Source: Martelella limonii
GTDB lineage: Bacteria; Pseudomonadota; Alphaproteobacteria; Rhizobiales; Rhizobiaceae
NCBI RefSeq assembly: GCF_013344475.1
Contig: NZ_JABUOU010000001.1
Coordinates: forward strand, 558,001 to 622,000
Direction of reading: 5' to 3'
DNA length: 64,000 nt
The first letter of the stretch is position 1, and every line of letters begins with the position of its first letter. The notes below the pieces were generated by a model that was not told where the DNA came from, searched no databases, and saw only the letters and a program-made list of their open reading frames with translations. Both the position numbers and the translations under genes were made by a program. This document shows positions 36,776 through 47,035 of this stretch, piece after piece.

Positions 36776-38509
36776 CTAAAACCGAGTGGTGAACGACAGG
36801 TTGAAACGGTTGGCCTCGCCGTCGGCGTTGCTGGCGCCGTGGGCGTATTCAAGCGTCAGGCTGCCGTTATGGGGGCTGTCGATTTCGGCGGCGGCGAAGC
36901 GGATGCCGAGGCCGACGGCGCCCGCACGGGTGATCTCGTCTTCCAGCGCAGTCGGCTGTTCGAGCTTGGCGATACCGCCGGCGGCGAATACGTAAGGGGC
37001 GGCCGAGACCGCGAAGCCGGTATGGCTTTTGAAAGGCTTGAACGTGGTCGGATAGGCAAGTTCAGCGCGAATGGCCGCGCCGGTATCGGCCTCGATCTCG
37101 CTCACCATATAGGCCGAGACCCAGTTGAGTCCGCCAAGGCCCATCTGTTCCGACGAAGCCATCGGCTGCCCGAACGACGTCTGGGCCTTGGCCGTCAGCG
37201 ACAGATTGAAGAGATCGCCGAGCGTCTGAAGATAGCTGCCTTCGGCCTTCAGCTTCTGGAAGTCCGGCTTAGCGCCATCGCGCGACATCGGCAGTGCCGC
37301 CGTCGGCTGATAGGCCCCAAGCCCATCGAGACCGAGCGACAGCGTCGCCGAGCCCGCAACCCTTGCGCCGGAGGTAAAGAAATAGTCGCCGGACTGGGTC
37401 AGGCGGATCACCCGCAGCCGGTCCAGCGTGAACGGCGTCGTCAGCCCAGGCGACCTGAATGTCTGCTCCTCTTCGATGATATCGAAGCTGATGGTGGTCG
37501 ACGCATTGGCGGCGCGGCTTCTCAGCCAGTCATAGCCGATATTGGTCGAAAGCCGCTGGTAATGATCGGGCAAGTCATAGCCGAGACCGGTATCCGACCG
37601 CGTCCGGCTGTCGACGCCCTCGACGTTGAGCCAGACGCCGTCCGTGCCCATTGGCAGCGAAAAGCCCGCAACGATCTGTCGGTTGCGCGGATCGTCGGAG
37701 AAAAAATTGCCCTCCGAGAAGCCCGGCCAGCCGCCGACCTGCAGATAGCCGACCTCGCCGAGGCCCAGGAGATTGTTGAAATTGACGCCGGCGCTGATCG
37801 AATAGTCACCAAGCTCTTCCGTCAGGTCATTGGCAACGCCGATAAAGCCGGTAACCGGATCGTAGCGGCCGGAAAGCTCCAGCAGCGTGCCGCCTGGCGT
37901 ATCCCCGCGCTTCAGGGTCGACGTCATGTCATAGCCGGGCGTGTCTCCGGCCAGAAGCAGACGGCGTTCAATTGCCGCCTCGCTCGGGTTCTCGGCATCG
38001 ACCAGCGGCGCCATCACTGCGTCCACCCGGCGCCTTACGGTCTCGGGCAGAGCCGCGGTGTCGACGCCCTCGACATAGCCGGAACTAACCACCAGCTTCA
38101 GTTTCTGCCCGTCCTCGATGGTCTGCGGCGGTAGCGACACGCGCGCCAGCGGATAGCCGGCGTGGATATAGGCAAGCTCGAGCTCGTTGGCCGCCCTGAA
38201 CAGGTCTGCGGCACTGACCCGCTTGTCGGTGAACTCCCCCGCGATGCGCGCCGTCTCGCCGGCAAGCGCCGGCAGCCCGCCTTCGATATCGAGACCCGAG
38301 GGCGTGACGAACAGCTGGTCCGCCCCTTCCGGCGCTTCCTGCCCCGTCGATTGCGGCAGGACAAGCCCGCCGCTCTGCTGACGGATCACAGGCGGGGCAT
38401 AGGAGGGCTCGACCACCTGGCCGGCGGTCTGCGCATAAGCGGCCCCCGTCTGGAGCGTGCCGAGCACAAACGCGCCTGCCAGTGCTGCGGCGGTCCTGGA
38501 AATTAGCAT
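36776..38509 (-). CDS. TpsB outer-membrane transporter (ShlB/FhaC/HecB family)
   Basis: The 577-residue protein starts with a signal peptide (TAAALAGAFVLGTLQTGAAYA). It has one or two POTRA-like domains (around 60-215, with AYIHAGYPLARVSLPPQTIEDGQKLKLVV) and a C-terminal 16-strand-type barrel ending in NRFNLSFTTRF, with the terminal phenylalanine used by the Bam machinery. TpsB proteins export their TpsA partner across the outer membrane. The gene follows tpsA by 68 bases on the same strand, the usual operon arrangement in one of its two orders. Confidence 0.92.
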   Translation of the reverse strand: MLISRTAAALAGAFVLGTLQTGAAYAQTAGQVVEPSYAPPVIRQQSGGLVLPQSTGQEAPEGADQLFVTPSGLDIEGGLPALAGETARIAGEFTDKRVSAADLFRAANELELAYIHAGYPLARVSLPPQTIEDGQKLKLVVSSGYVEGVDTAALPETVRRRVDAVMAPLVDAENPSEAAIERRLLLAGDTPGYDMTSTLKRGDTPGGTLLELSGRYDPVTGFIGVANDLTEELGDYSISAGVNFNNLLGLGEVGYLQVGGWPGFSEGNFFSDDPRNRQIVAGFSLPMGTDGVWLNVEGVDSRTRSDTGLGYDLPDHYQRLSTNIGYDWLRSRAANASTTISFDIIEEEQTFRSPGLTTPFTLDRLRVIRLTQSGDYFFTSGARVAGSATLSLGLDGLGAYQPTAALPMSRDGAKPDFQKLKAEGSYLQTLGDLFNLSLTAKAQTSFGQPMASSEQMGLGGLNWVSAYMVSEIEADTGAAIRAELAYPTTFKPFKSHTGFAVSAAPYVFAAGGIAKLEQPTALEDEITRAGAVGLGIRFAAAEIDSPHNGSLTLEYAHGASNADGEANRFNLSFTTRF

Positions 38510-38577
38510 TGGAAATCACTCCAGCATTCTTGGCTTGCCCGCAGATCAGGGCCGTTGATATTCAAGCTCCGCGAGGT

Positions 38578-41500
38578 CTATGGGCATATGAACAGGACTT
38601 GCGGCCCTGCATCGCAGGCGGCATTGGAAACGGGGCTTTGTTCGGTGACGATCAGCGTTCCACGCGGGTTGTTGCTGTCTGCAAAGAGCGTCTCTTGCAG
38701 CGACCCGCCGGCGACCGTGAACGGATCGAATTGCTGGCCGGGAAGCGGAACGCCGCCAGCAGGAGCCGATGGCGCCAGAACCGGCAGCACCTCCAACTTG
38801 CCCGGCAGAAATGTGATGGCATAGTTGGGATTTTCAGCGTCCGTGAGACTGCCTGCGGTAATAGCGTAGGTGCCGACCGCCGCAGAGGACGGTGCGCCGC
38901 GACTTGCGGGACTGCCGTTCAGCGAAGCGTGGCCATCGACGAGATTGCCTGCGGTGATCTGCCAGCCAAGGACGCCTGCCGGCGTGCCGAGCTGCTTGAC
39001 GGCATCGTCGGCAGTCAGCGTGATCGGCCGCGGCGAAACGGCAAGTGTATTCGCACGATAGCTGATTGCATAATTACGGTTGAAGGCGTCAGTCACCGAA
39101 CCCTGGGTGACGGCATAAGAACCGACATTCGCCAGAATGGCTTGGCCGTCGCTCTCCAGCCTGCCTGAAAGCCTGTCGCCATTGGCAAGTCCCATCCCGC
39201 CGACCGTGTAGCTCAACAGCCCGAGATCGCCATAGGTCTTGGCACCCGCATTGGCCGCAACCGTGATCGCACGGCGCCGGATCGCCATCGATCCGTCCCT
39301 ATAGCTGATGTCGTAATTGCCTGCGGCGGCACCGGAAAGCGCGCCCCCCGAAGCGGCGGTGCTATAGCCGCTCCCGGCATCGGAAGACGATGTTGCATCC
39401 GTCGTCACGACAACCCCGGAAAGCAACGATCCATTCTGGCCGCTCTTCCAGCCCGAAACCGCGTAGCCGATCATGGGCACGGCATCGCCATATATCATCG
39501 AGCCGCTGTCAGCCGTGACCGTCAGCGCCGCCTTGTCGACCGTCAGCGTGCCTTTCTCGTAATTGATGTCGTAGTTCGAAAGACCCGAGCCCTTTGCGGC
39601 GCTGGCAATGATGTCGTAGACGCCGGCATCAGCCTCTGCGTCCGCGCCAAGGCTCTTTTCGGAAACGGCGGAGACGCTGTCGCCATTAACGAGCCCGGCG
39701 GTGGTGAAACCGGTCAGGCTGGCCTTATCGCCATAGGTCTTGACCGCATCCGATGCCGTCACTGTCAGGGCCCGCGGGGTTACCGCGAACTTACCATCGA
39801 CATGGTCGAGAGTGTAATTGCCGGAGGCCGCGCCGCCCAATTTCCCGCCGGCCGCCATCGTTGAGTAGTAGGTACCGACATTGGAGGTCGGGTTCGCGTT
39901 CGTGGTGACGATCACCCCAACCAGAAACGCATCGCTCTGTCCGTTCTTCCAGCCACTGACAGCGTAGCCGATCATCGGCACGGTATCGCCGTAGTTCATC
40001 TCGCCATTACCGGCCGTCACCGTCAGCTTGGCCTTTGCGACCGTCAGCGCGCCATCGACATAGTCGATCGCGTAGTTGTAAAGGCCCGAGCCCGTCGCGT
40101 TGGAAGCAATGATGTCATAAGTGGCGGCATTCGCGGACGCGGCGCTGCCCATGCTTGTCAAAGTGACCGTGCTTACCGTGTCGCCGTTGACAAGGCCGTT
40201 GACCGAATAGGCGGTCAGGCTGGCGACTTCGCCGTAGGTCTTCGATGCGCCCTTGGCCGTGATCTTCAAGGCACGCGGGGTAACCGAGAAGCTGCCGGAC
40301 GCGTAGGAAAGATCGTAATTGCCCGCGGCCGTGCTCGTGATCGAGCCGCCGGAAGCGGTGGTGACGTAGCCGCTACCCACACCCGAGCTTGAAGTCGCAT
40401 CGGTAACGACGCTTGCGCCGGTCACGCTGCCGGTGTCGGAATTCTTCCAGCCGGAAACCGAGTAGCCGAGATCGGTCGGCGGCGTTGAGCCATAGATCAT
40501 TGAGCCACTATCGGCAGTGACCGCCAGCGGCGCCTTGTTGACCACGAAATCGGCACCGACATAGCTGATCGCGTAATTGCCAGCCGCGGCGCCCGACAGC
40601 GTGCCGCCAAAGGCTGCCGTGGCGTAGCCGCTTCCGGCATTCGAGGTCTTGGTAGCATTAGTGCCGACGCTGACGCCGGTTAGAAGTGCGCCCGTCTGAC
40701 CGTTCTTCCACCCGGTTGCGGTGTAGCCGATATCGCCAGGAACATCGTCGCCATAGATCATCGAGCCATTATTGGCAGTGACCCTCAGTGTCGCCTTGTT
40801 TATCGTCACCGCGCCGGGCCCGTAGACGGTGCGGTATGTAATCCCGTCATCGCCGACAAAGCTCGATTGGCCGGTGATGGCGTAGCTGCCGACATTGGAT
40901 GTCGCCGTGGCATCCGTTGTCAGCGTCGGCGCGAAAACGCCCGCGCCGCTGTGACCACCGTAAACGCCGGAATAGGTGAGCGCGCCCGACGCATCGCCAT
41001 AGGTGATCGTCTTGCCGTCGGTCTTGACGAAGACCACATCGGAAAGTGCGTAGAGCTCCGGATAATAGCCTTCGCTCGGCGGCGCCCAGACCGTCTCGAA
41101 ATTCCAGCCGGCATCCGTGGCCAGCGCATAGAAATAGGCGGTATCCTGGAACTGCGCGGTGGTCAGCCCGATGACGCCGGAAGAATTGTCAGCGCCGTTC
41201 GACTGGCCCGTCGTCTCCTTATCGAAATAGGAATTCTCGATCGTGCCATTGTTAAACCCGATCAACCCTCTGATATCCGCGCCGCTGCCCGTAACGCTAC
41301 CCGTCGCATAGGCATTGCTGATCGTGCCGCTATCATTGAACCCGACCAGCCCGCCGACAGAGTTGCCGTCGGTGCCCGTAACGCTGCCCGTCGCATAGGC
41401 ATTGCTGATCATGCCGCTATCATTGAACCCGACCAGCCCGCCGACAGAGTTGCCGCCGGCGCCCGTAACGCTGCCCGTCGCATGGGCATTGCTGATCGTG

Positions 41501-44500
41501 CCGCTATCATTGAACCCGACCAGCCCGCCGACAGAGCTGCCGCCGGTGCCCGTGACGCTGCCCGTCGCATAGGCATTGCTGATAGTGCCGCGATTATGGA
41601 GCCCGACCAGCCCGCCGACAGAGTTGCCGCCGGCGCCCGTAACGCTGCCCGTCGCATAGGCATTGCTGATAGTGCTATTATTCAATCCGACCAGGCCACC
41701 GACATAGGTGTCGCCTGAAACGCTGCCGGTCGTATTGATATTCTCGATCGTGCCGCCATTCCACCCGGCCAGCCCGCCGACTCCGACGTTGCCCGATACG
41801 CTGCCGGTCACATAGGCATTGCTGATCGCGCTATAATTGCGACCGACCAGCCCGCCTACTGCGCCGTTGCCCGAAACGCTACCGCCCTCAAGGCCGACAT
41901 TACGCAGGATTGAACCGAAATTGGTAAGTCCGAACAGGCCGACGTAATCCGTGCCGGGACGATTGATTGTCAGTCCACTGATCACATGCCCATCGCCATC
42001 AAATGTGCCTGTGAACGCGGAACCGGAAGTGCCGATTGGCACGAAGCCGCCAGCACCCCAGATGCCGCTTGCATTATAGCCGGCGGAAACCTCATTCGTT
42101 GCATTTGCATCAATATCGCCGGAAAGCCGGTAGCTTGCGGAAAGATCGGCGCCGACGAGTTGAAGCTGGTGCAGGTTGGAAACCGTGATCACTCCATCCA
42201 CGGGCGCTGCCGCTTCGGAGCGAAGGATCGGGCGCATGTCGCCCGCCTGATACCAGGCGTTGGTAAAATCCCAACCGCCGTAGGCGCTGGCAGAGCGCGC
42301 GCCGACAGTGCTCAACCCGATCACGCCCGAAGCAGAGGCATTGTTGCCAACGCCCAGTGACACGCCAGTCGTATCAGTATCGAAATAGGAATCGGCGAAG
42401 AGATAGGGCTTGGACTCCGACCCCACAAGCCCTCCGACATTATGGACACCCGAGACACTGCCCGTCGCATAGGATTGCGAAATATTGCCTGAGGCATAGC
42501 CAACCAGCCCGCCGACAGAGCCGTTGCCCGAGACCCCGCCTGTCGCATAGGACTTCGTGATCGTGCCGCTGGATGCATAACCCACCAGTCCACCGACATC
42601 ACCATCACCCGTTACGTTGCCGGTCGCATAGGATTGCGAGATATTGCCGGTGGCATAGCCAACCAAACCACCGGTAAAGTTGCCTGTTGTCGTCACTCTG
42701 CCCGTTGCGTGGGAGTGGGCGACCGAGCCGCGTTCAACAGCCCCAACCAGCCCACCAGCATAGCCCGCTGCTGAAATGACGCCGGTCGCGTAGGATTGCT
42801 CGACCGTGCCACCGTCCAACAGTCCTAAAAGCCCGCCGACCATTACCCTCCCTGCAACGCTGCCCATTGCGTAGGATTGCTCGATCCCACCGTTCGTCAA
42901 AGAACCGACCAATCCGCCGATCTCTCGGCGGGTGCCCGATACATTGCCAGTGGCATAAGAATTGAGGATAGAACTGCTATATGAGTATCGCCCGGCAAGC
43001 CCTCCAACCTGGCTGGCGCCTGTGACGCTTCCGGTGGCATAGGAGTTGCGTATCGACCCCAAGCTCTGTCCAACAAGGCCACCGACTTGATCTCCTCCGC
43101 TCACGGCTGCAGTTGCATAGGAACCTGAGATGGAAGCCGAAGTAAGGTTTCCAACCAGCCCCCCGACCATATCTCCGCTGGAAGTGACATACCCACTCGC
43201 ATGAGAATTTCTGATGCTGGAATAGAGCTGTCTACCCACCAAGCCGCCAACAGCGCCGTTTCCTGAAACGCTGCCATGAATATAGGCGTTGTTGATCGCC
43301 CCGTAGCCGTTGCCAACCAGCCCTCCAACCAGCGAGTCGCCAGTAACGCTGGCATCTACAAGACCGATGTTACGTATGCTTGCGTTAATATCGGTCCCCC
43401 CAAACAGGCCAACACCACTGACAGAAGGTCTATTGATCGTCAGGCCGGAAATCACATGGCCGTCGCCATCAAACATCCCTTTGAAAGGCTCGATCGGCTC
43501 GAAACCCGTGCCGCCATTCCAGCCTGCGGTCGCGCTGGCGTCGATATCCTTTCCGAGCGCATATGTGCCCGAAAGATTGGTGTTGATGGCTTGGAGATTG
43601 TCGAGCGTGTTGACCAGCATGTAAGCCGTCAGCGTCGTGCCGCCGCCCGCCTTGCCCGAATAATCGACCGGCGCGCTGTAAGACGACGGATTGTAGTAGA
43701 GGGAAACCCCGCCGTCGGCGGTTGCCGTGATGCCGGAACCAAAACTGACCGTGCCGCTGCCGGTGGCGCTGCTATCGGCGCGCAGCAGTATCTGGGAACC
43801 CGTGCCGCCTGCAAGATTGGCGTTGACGGCGATGTTGCGATAGGCCGACAGCGTCAGCGTGGAGCCCGAGGCCCAGGTGACGGCGTCGGCAACAGTGATA
43901 TCGCCATCCTGGCTGCCGCCCGCGCCGGTCGAAACCGTGACATTGGCGCCGGCAAGCGCATTCTGCAGCGTGGCGACATTGATGACACTGTCATTGCCCG
44001 AAGCGGTGAAGCCGGAAGACGTCTGGTCCGCGGCGTTCGAGATGGTCACATTATAGGGATCGAGCAACAGCGAGCCGAAGCCTGCAGCACTCGTCAGATC
44101 GGCAAAACCGGTATAGGAAAGCAGCGCCTTGCCGGAGACCTCGGCATCGCCGCCGGTTCCAGTCGCGCCGGTGGCGCTGATCCGGCCGGCGAACGCGGTG
44201 CGGTGATCCGACCACAGCACTACCGAGCCGCCATTGCCCTCGCTCACAGCATCCGCGCTGATCACCGTGCCGGCGCTCACCGTCAGGATGTCGGCATGCG
44301 GAACATCGCCGGCGCCCTGCCAGTCGCCGCCGATGCGCACCTTGCCGCCCGCGCCATAGCCGGAGGCATCGATCACGGCGTCGTCAAGCCGGATCTCAAG
44401 CCCGGTAATTTCGATCGCGCCGCCCTGGGTGGTCTTCGGCTGGGCGGCCTTGGCTCGGGTCGAGACCTTGCCCGTGACCGTCACCTTGCCGCCAGCGCCG

Positions 44501-45396
44501 CCGCCGAGCGTGATCTTGCCATTGCGGCCCGAAACCGAGCGCGCCTCGGCGACGCCGGAAAGATTGACGGCATGGCGCGCCGCGGCCCGCGCCGTTGCCG
44601 CCTTCATCAGGATGACGCCACCTTCCGCCGTCACCGTGCCGGAATTTTCAACCAGCGCCTCGCCGTCATCCATCAGCGATGAGGGGACCGCCACCTGCAT
44701 GAAGCCGTCGCCGGAGAGATCAAGCGTGATCTCCTCGCCGGCGCCAAGCCCGGCCTTGCCATAGGGTACGGCGATCAAACCGATATTCTTCACCTTGCCG
44801 CCCATCAGCGCGGCATAGCCGCCGCGCCCGATCGTCACCACGCCCTCGTTAGAAACCGTGCCTGACGCGCCATTGCCGCGGAACACCATATTGCCGGACA
44901 TGAAATCGTCATTGGTGATATCAAGCGTCGAGGCTACAAAGCCACCGCCGGCCTTGACCGTCCCGGTCGGCGTGATCGCGATCCCATTAGGGTTTACGAG
45001 AAAGACCTGACCATTGCCGGAAAGCGCCCCGGCAATCGAGGACCGCGTATTGCCGGTGACGCGGTTGAGGATCGCGGCGTTGTCGCCCGGCTGCACGAAA
45101 TTGACGCTGTTGGCCTGGCCGACATTGAAGCTCTGCCAGTTGACGATGGCGCGGTCAGAGCCCTGCGTGACGGTCATGGCCGAACCGTTCGATGCGATAG
45201 TGGCCGCACCGGTGACCACGCTCCCACCGGACGGCAGCGCGTTTTCCGCGAAGGCAGGACATGTACCAAACGCCGAAAACGCGGCTGTCGCAAGAAGGGC
45301 AGCGCGCCACCCCCTGTGCCGCAAAGCCTGCCGCCCACGCGATTTTGCGAATGTGGAGCTATTTTGGTCATCAGCGACAACAGATGTCATTGGCAT
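38578..45396 (-). CDS. TpsA exoprotein: filamentous-haemagglutinin-type adhesin with GLUG and MBG repeats
   Basis: The 2272-residue protein has a signal sequence (WRAALLATAAFSAFGTCPAFA), then the TPS secretion domain with VFLVNPNGIAITPTG. Two blocks of GLUG-type repeats (GGLVG...ISNAYATGSV) lie at about 690-995 and 1155-1385, and MBG-type repeats (LTVTADSGSMIYGD...) run from about 1470 to 2180. The protein ends in CDAGPQVLFICP, two cysteines (2261 and 2271) like those that anchor HMW1-type adhesins to their TpsB. Such proteins form long beta-helical surface fibres for attachment or aggregation. Part of the second GLUG block is made of near-identical DNA repeats. No contact-dependent toxin domain is present at the C-terminus. 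Confidence 0.93.
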   Translation of the reverse strand: MPMTSVVADDQNSSTFAKSRGRQALRHRGWRAALLATAAFSAFGTCPAFAENALPSGGSVVTGAATIASNGSAMTVTQGSDRAIVNWQSFNVGQANSVNFVQPGDNAAILNRVTGNTRSSIAGALSGNGQVFLVNPNGIAITPTGTVKAGGGFVASTLDITNDDFMSGNMVFRGNGASGTVSNEGVVTIGRGGYAALMGGKVKNIGLIAVPYGKAGLGAGEEITLDLSGDGFMQVAVPSSLMDDGEALVENSGTVTAEGGVILMKAATARAAARHAVNLSGVAEARSVSGRNGKITLGGGAGGKVTVTGKVSTRAKAAQPKTTQGGAIEITGLEIRLDDAVIDASGYGAGGKVRIGGDWQGAGDVPHADILTVSAGTVISADAVSEGNGGSVVLWSDHRTAFAGRISATGATGTGGDAEVSGKALLSYTGFADLTSAAGFGSLLLDPYNVTISNAADQTSSGFTASGNDSVINVATLQNALAGANVTVSTGAGGSQDGDITVADAVTWASGSTLTLSAYRNIAVNANLAGGTGSQILLRADSSATGSGTVSFGSGITATADGGVSLYYNPSSYSAPVDYSGKAGGGTTLTAYMLVNTLDNLQAINTNLSGTYALGKDIDASATAGWNGGTGFEPIEPFKGMFDGDGHVISGLTINRPSVSGVGLFGGTDINASIRNIGLVDASVTGDSLVGGLVGNGYGAINNAYIHGSVSGNGAVGGLVGRQLYSSIRNSHASGYVTSSGDMVGGLVGNLTSASISGSYATAAVSGGDQVGGLVGQSLGSIRNSYATGSVTGASQVGGLAGRYSYSSSILNSYATGNVSGTRREIGGLVGSLTNGGIEQSYAMGSVAGRVMVGGLLGLLDGGTVEQSYATGVISAAGYAGGLVGAVERGSVAHSHATGRVTTTGNFTGGLVGYATGNISQSYATGNVTGDGDVGGLVGYASSGTITKSYATGGVSGNGSVGGLVGYASGNISQSYATGSVSGVHNVGGLVGSESKPYLFADSYFDTDTTGVSLGVGNNASASGVIGLSTVGARSASAYGGWDFTNAWYQAGDMRPILRSEAAAPVDGVITVSNLHQLQLVGADLSASYRLSGDIDANATNEVSAGYNASGIWGAGGFVPIGTSGSAFTGTFDGDGHVISGLTINRPGTDYVGLFGLTNFGSILRNVGLEGGSVSGNGAVGGLVGRNYSAISNAYVTGSVSGNVGVGGLAGWNGGTIENINTTGSVSGDTYVGGLVGLNNSTISNAYATGSVTGAGGNSVGGLVGLHNRGTISNAYATGSVTGTGGSSVGGLVGFNDSGTISNAHATGSVTGAGGNSVGGLVGFNDSGMISNAYATGSVTGTDGNSVGGLVGFNDSGTISNAYATGSVTGSGADIRGLIGFNNGTIENSYFDKETTGQSNGADNSSGVIGLTTAQFQDTAYFYALATDAGWNFETVWAPPSEGYYPELYALSDVVFVKTDGKTITYGDASGALTYSGVYGGHSGAGVFAPTLTTDATATSNVGSYAITGQSSFVGDDGITYRTVYGPGAVTINKATLRVTANNGSMIYGDDVPGDIGYTATGWKNGQTGALLTGVSVGTNATKTSNAGSGYATAAFGGTLSGAAAGNYAISYVGADFVVNKAPLAVTADSGSMIYGSTPPTDLGYSVSGWKNSDTGSVTGASVVTDATSSSGVGSGYVTTASGGSITSTAAGNYDLSYASGSFSVTPRALKITAKGASKTYGEVASLTAYSVNGLVNGDTVSTVTLTSMGSAASANAATYDIIASNATGSGLYNYAIDYVDGALTVAKAKLTVTAGNGEMNYGDTVPMIGYAVSGWKNGQSDAFLVGVIVTTNANPTSNVGTYYSTMAAGGKLGGAASGNYTLDHVDGKFAVTPRALTVTASDAVKTYGDKASLTGFTTAGLVNGDSVSAVSEKSLGADAEADAGVYDIIASAAKGSGLSNYDINYEKGTLTVDKAALTVTADSGSMIYGDAVPMIGYAVSGWKSGQNGSLLSGVVVTTDATSSSDAGSGYSTAASGGALSGAAAGNYDISYRDGSMAIRRRAITVAANAGAKTYGDLGLLSYTVGGMGLANGDRLSGRLESDGQAILANVGSYAVTQGSVTDAFNRNYAISYRANTLAVSPRPITLTADDAVKQLGTPAGVLGWQITAGNLVDGHASLNGSPASRGAPSSAAVGTYAITAGSLTDAENPNYAITFLPGKLEVLPVLAPSAPAGGVPLPGQQFDPFTVAGGSLQETLFADSNNPRGTLIVTEQSPVSNAACDAGPQVLFICP
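41270..41690. repeat. Near-identical tandem repeats (about 87 bp) within the tpsA gene
   Basis: Five consecutive units encode SVGGLVGFNDSGTISNAYAT-like sequence of about 29 residues each. At DNA level they are nearly identical (for example the recurring CCGACCAGCCCGCCGACAGA). Units differ mainly by single bases such as GCC/GTC/GGT changes. Such repeats can expand and contract by slipped pairing or recombination and change the adhesin length. Confidence 0.75.
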
Positions 45397-45651
45397 ATCG
45401 CAAGTTCCCCGAACCCATTATATCGACAGCCGCAAGGGCCGATTGGCATCGAGAGTGCGGCCGCAAAACCAGCGCTAATCAAGTCAAAGCATATTTCCGC
45501 CCACGGAAAGCAATCCGGCATCAAGCATTTCTGCAAGAATACCAGATACTTGACTACCGAACCCGTTTCCCTATCTATTAGAAAAGCATCAAGTTTACCT
45601 GCCATTTCACGACAGAGATCCATTTTGCCTCGATTGCAAACCACAATCGCC

Positions 45652-46659
45652 ATGACTTCGGTGCGTGGCATCGGTCCGCTCCCCGCGCTCATCGACAAGC
45701 GCGAAGGACCTTTTGCTGCGGCCGCTCTGTTTTCCGATGTGGGCCTGCCGCTCGATGTGGCGGCAGAATCCGAGCGCATGTTGCCGCTCAATAATCTGGT
45801 CGCGCTATACGAGGCCGCAGCCGCTATGACCGATGATCCTCTATTCGGCTTGAGGGTGGGACAGGAAATGGTCGACGGCTATGGCATCTGGGTCGATTAT
45901 TCGCGTACTGCCACCACGCTGCGGACCTGCCTGAAGCGGGCAACAAGATCGATAGAATATCATCAGAGCGGCACTGAACTGGCGCTTTCGGTCAACGGAA
46001 CGCGGGCGCTTTATGCCTATCGTATCTTTGGGCAGCGCCCTGAAAATCGCCTTCAACATTTGCAACACACTATACCGGCCCTGCTCAAGACGTTTCAGGT
46101 TTATACCGGCAAAGACTGGCGACCGGACTGGATCGAGCTGGATGTCGACTATGATCAGCGTATCGAGGAAATGGCGAAAATGCTTTCCGTTCCGATTCGT
46201 TATGGAAGCGCGGCCATGGCTTTCGCCTTCCCCTCCGCGCTGCTCGAGCAACCGCGGCAGTGCAAACCCGCTCTCTCATACCAGGTGCGGCATAACCATC
46301 TGAAAGATATGGTGCAACAGGGCCCACCCAGGGCCTTTTCCGATCTGGTGCGCGAAACCATCCATCTCGATCTCCTGGCGGGTTCCGCGCAGATCAACGC
46401 CGTGGCCAGTCGTCTGGGGCTAGGACCAAGAACCATGCAACGTATGTTGCAGGCCGAATCCCGTTCCTACCGTCAGCTTGTTTCAGAGGTAAGGATGGAG
46501 CGCGCCAGAGCGCTGCTCCTCAACACCGATTTAACGGTGACAGAAATCGCGCATCGTCTCGGTTACAGCGATTCAACGCACCTCACGCGCGCCTTCAGCC
46601 AACGGCACGGTTCCACGCCGAGTTCATATCGTGTGACAAATCAGCAGTTTACAGTCTGA
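45652..46659 (+). CDS. AraC-family regulator, OruR/GliR-type with Arabinose_bd-like sensor
   Basis: The 335-residue protein has the N-terminal ligand domain typical of this group (PLNNLVALYEAAAAMTDDPLFGLRVGQEM) and a C-terminal double helix-turn-helix (INAVASRLGLGPRTMQRMLQ and VTEIAHRLGYSDSTHLTRAFSQRHGSTPSSYR). I use ATG 45652; the open frame runs much further upstream, but into the divergent tpsA start. The gene is divergent from tpsA, so it may control the adhesin operon, though regulators of this group often act on catabolic genes. No ribosome binding site is obvious. Confidence 0.82.
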   Translation: MTSVRGIGPLPALIDKREGPFAAAALFSDVGLPLDVAAESERMLPLNNLVALYEAAAAMTDDPLFGLRVGQEMVDGYGIWVDYSRTATTLRTCLKRATRSIEYHQSGTELALSVNGTRALYAYRIFGQRPENRLQHLQHTIPALLKTFQVYTGKDWRPDWIELDVDYDQRIEEMAKMLSVPIRYGSAAMAFAFPSALLEQPRQCKPALSYQVRHNHLKDMVQQGPPRAFSDLVRETIHLDLLAGSAQINAVASRLGLGPRTMQRMLQAESRSYRQLVSEVRMERARALLLNTDLTVTEIAHRLGYSDSTHLTRAFSQRHGSTPSSYRVTNQQFTV

Positions 46660-47035
46660 GACTTTCGACGAGACGGACAAGCCTGAATCGCAGCATTCCC
46701 CCGCGTCTGGTCCCAGGTTTCACGCTGATACAACTGTCAGTGCTGACCGGCCCCCTTTTTGACCAGCGTTAAACTTGAGAGACATAGGGTTGGTGCTTTG
46801 CCCGCGGCAATTGGATCGTCTTAAATTGGAGTTTTACACGCGAGGATCACGGCCAGGAGATGGGGCGGACACGATGGAGGCATGTCCGCTTTCGGTGCTC
46901 ATCGCTAAAGCCTCCACCGTCCGAAATGGAGGCACTTTCCGGACCGGCAGAAAAGGGGCCGTAACCTGTCAGGCAGCTTGTTGGAACGAACTCGGGAAAG
47001 CAGACGTTCCACGTTGACAGGCGCGGCGTCATTTT
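46660..47035. other. Intergenic region preceding IS5 remnant
   Basis: I see no gene. The short fragment around 46918-46945 (TCCGAAATGG followed by AGGCACTTTCCGGA) resembles a second piece near 50278-50300 (TCCGAAATGGGGACGC). These may be scraps of one repeated non-coding or decayed sequence. Confidence 0.3.

Noticed and set aside
40867-41718. Plus-strand frame with repeated RIGIADRAAIIEPDQPADR-like units
   Set aside because: It is the antisense translation of the tandem repeats in the tpsA gene.
43276-44682. Plus-strand 468-residue frame
   Set aside because: Antisense to the N-terminal secretion domain of the TpsA gene, which has a clear signal peptide and TPS motif on the other strand.
38578-45396. 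Contact-dependent inhibition (CDI) toxin
   Set aside because: The TpsA protein has no pretoxin or VENN-type motif and no toxin domain at the C-terminus, and no immunity gene follows; it fits an adhesin.
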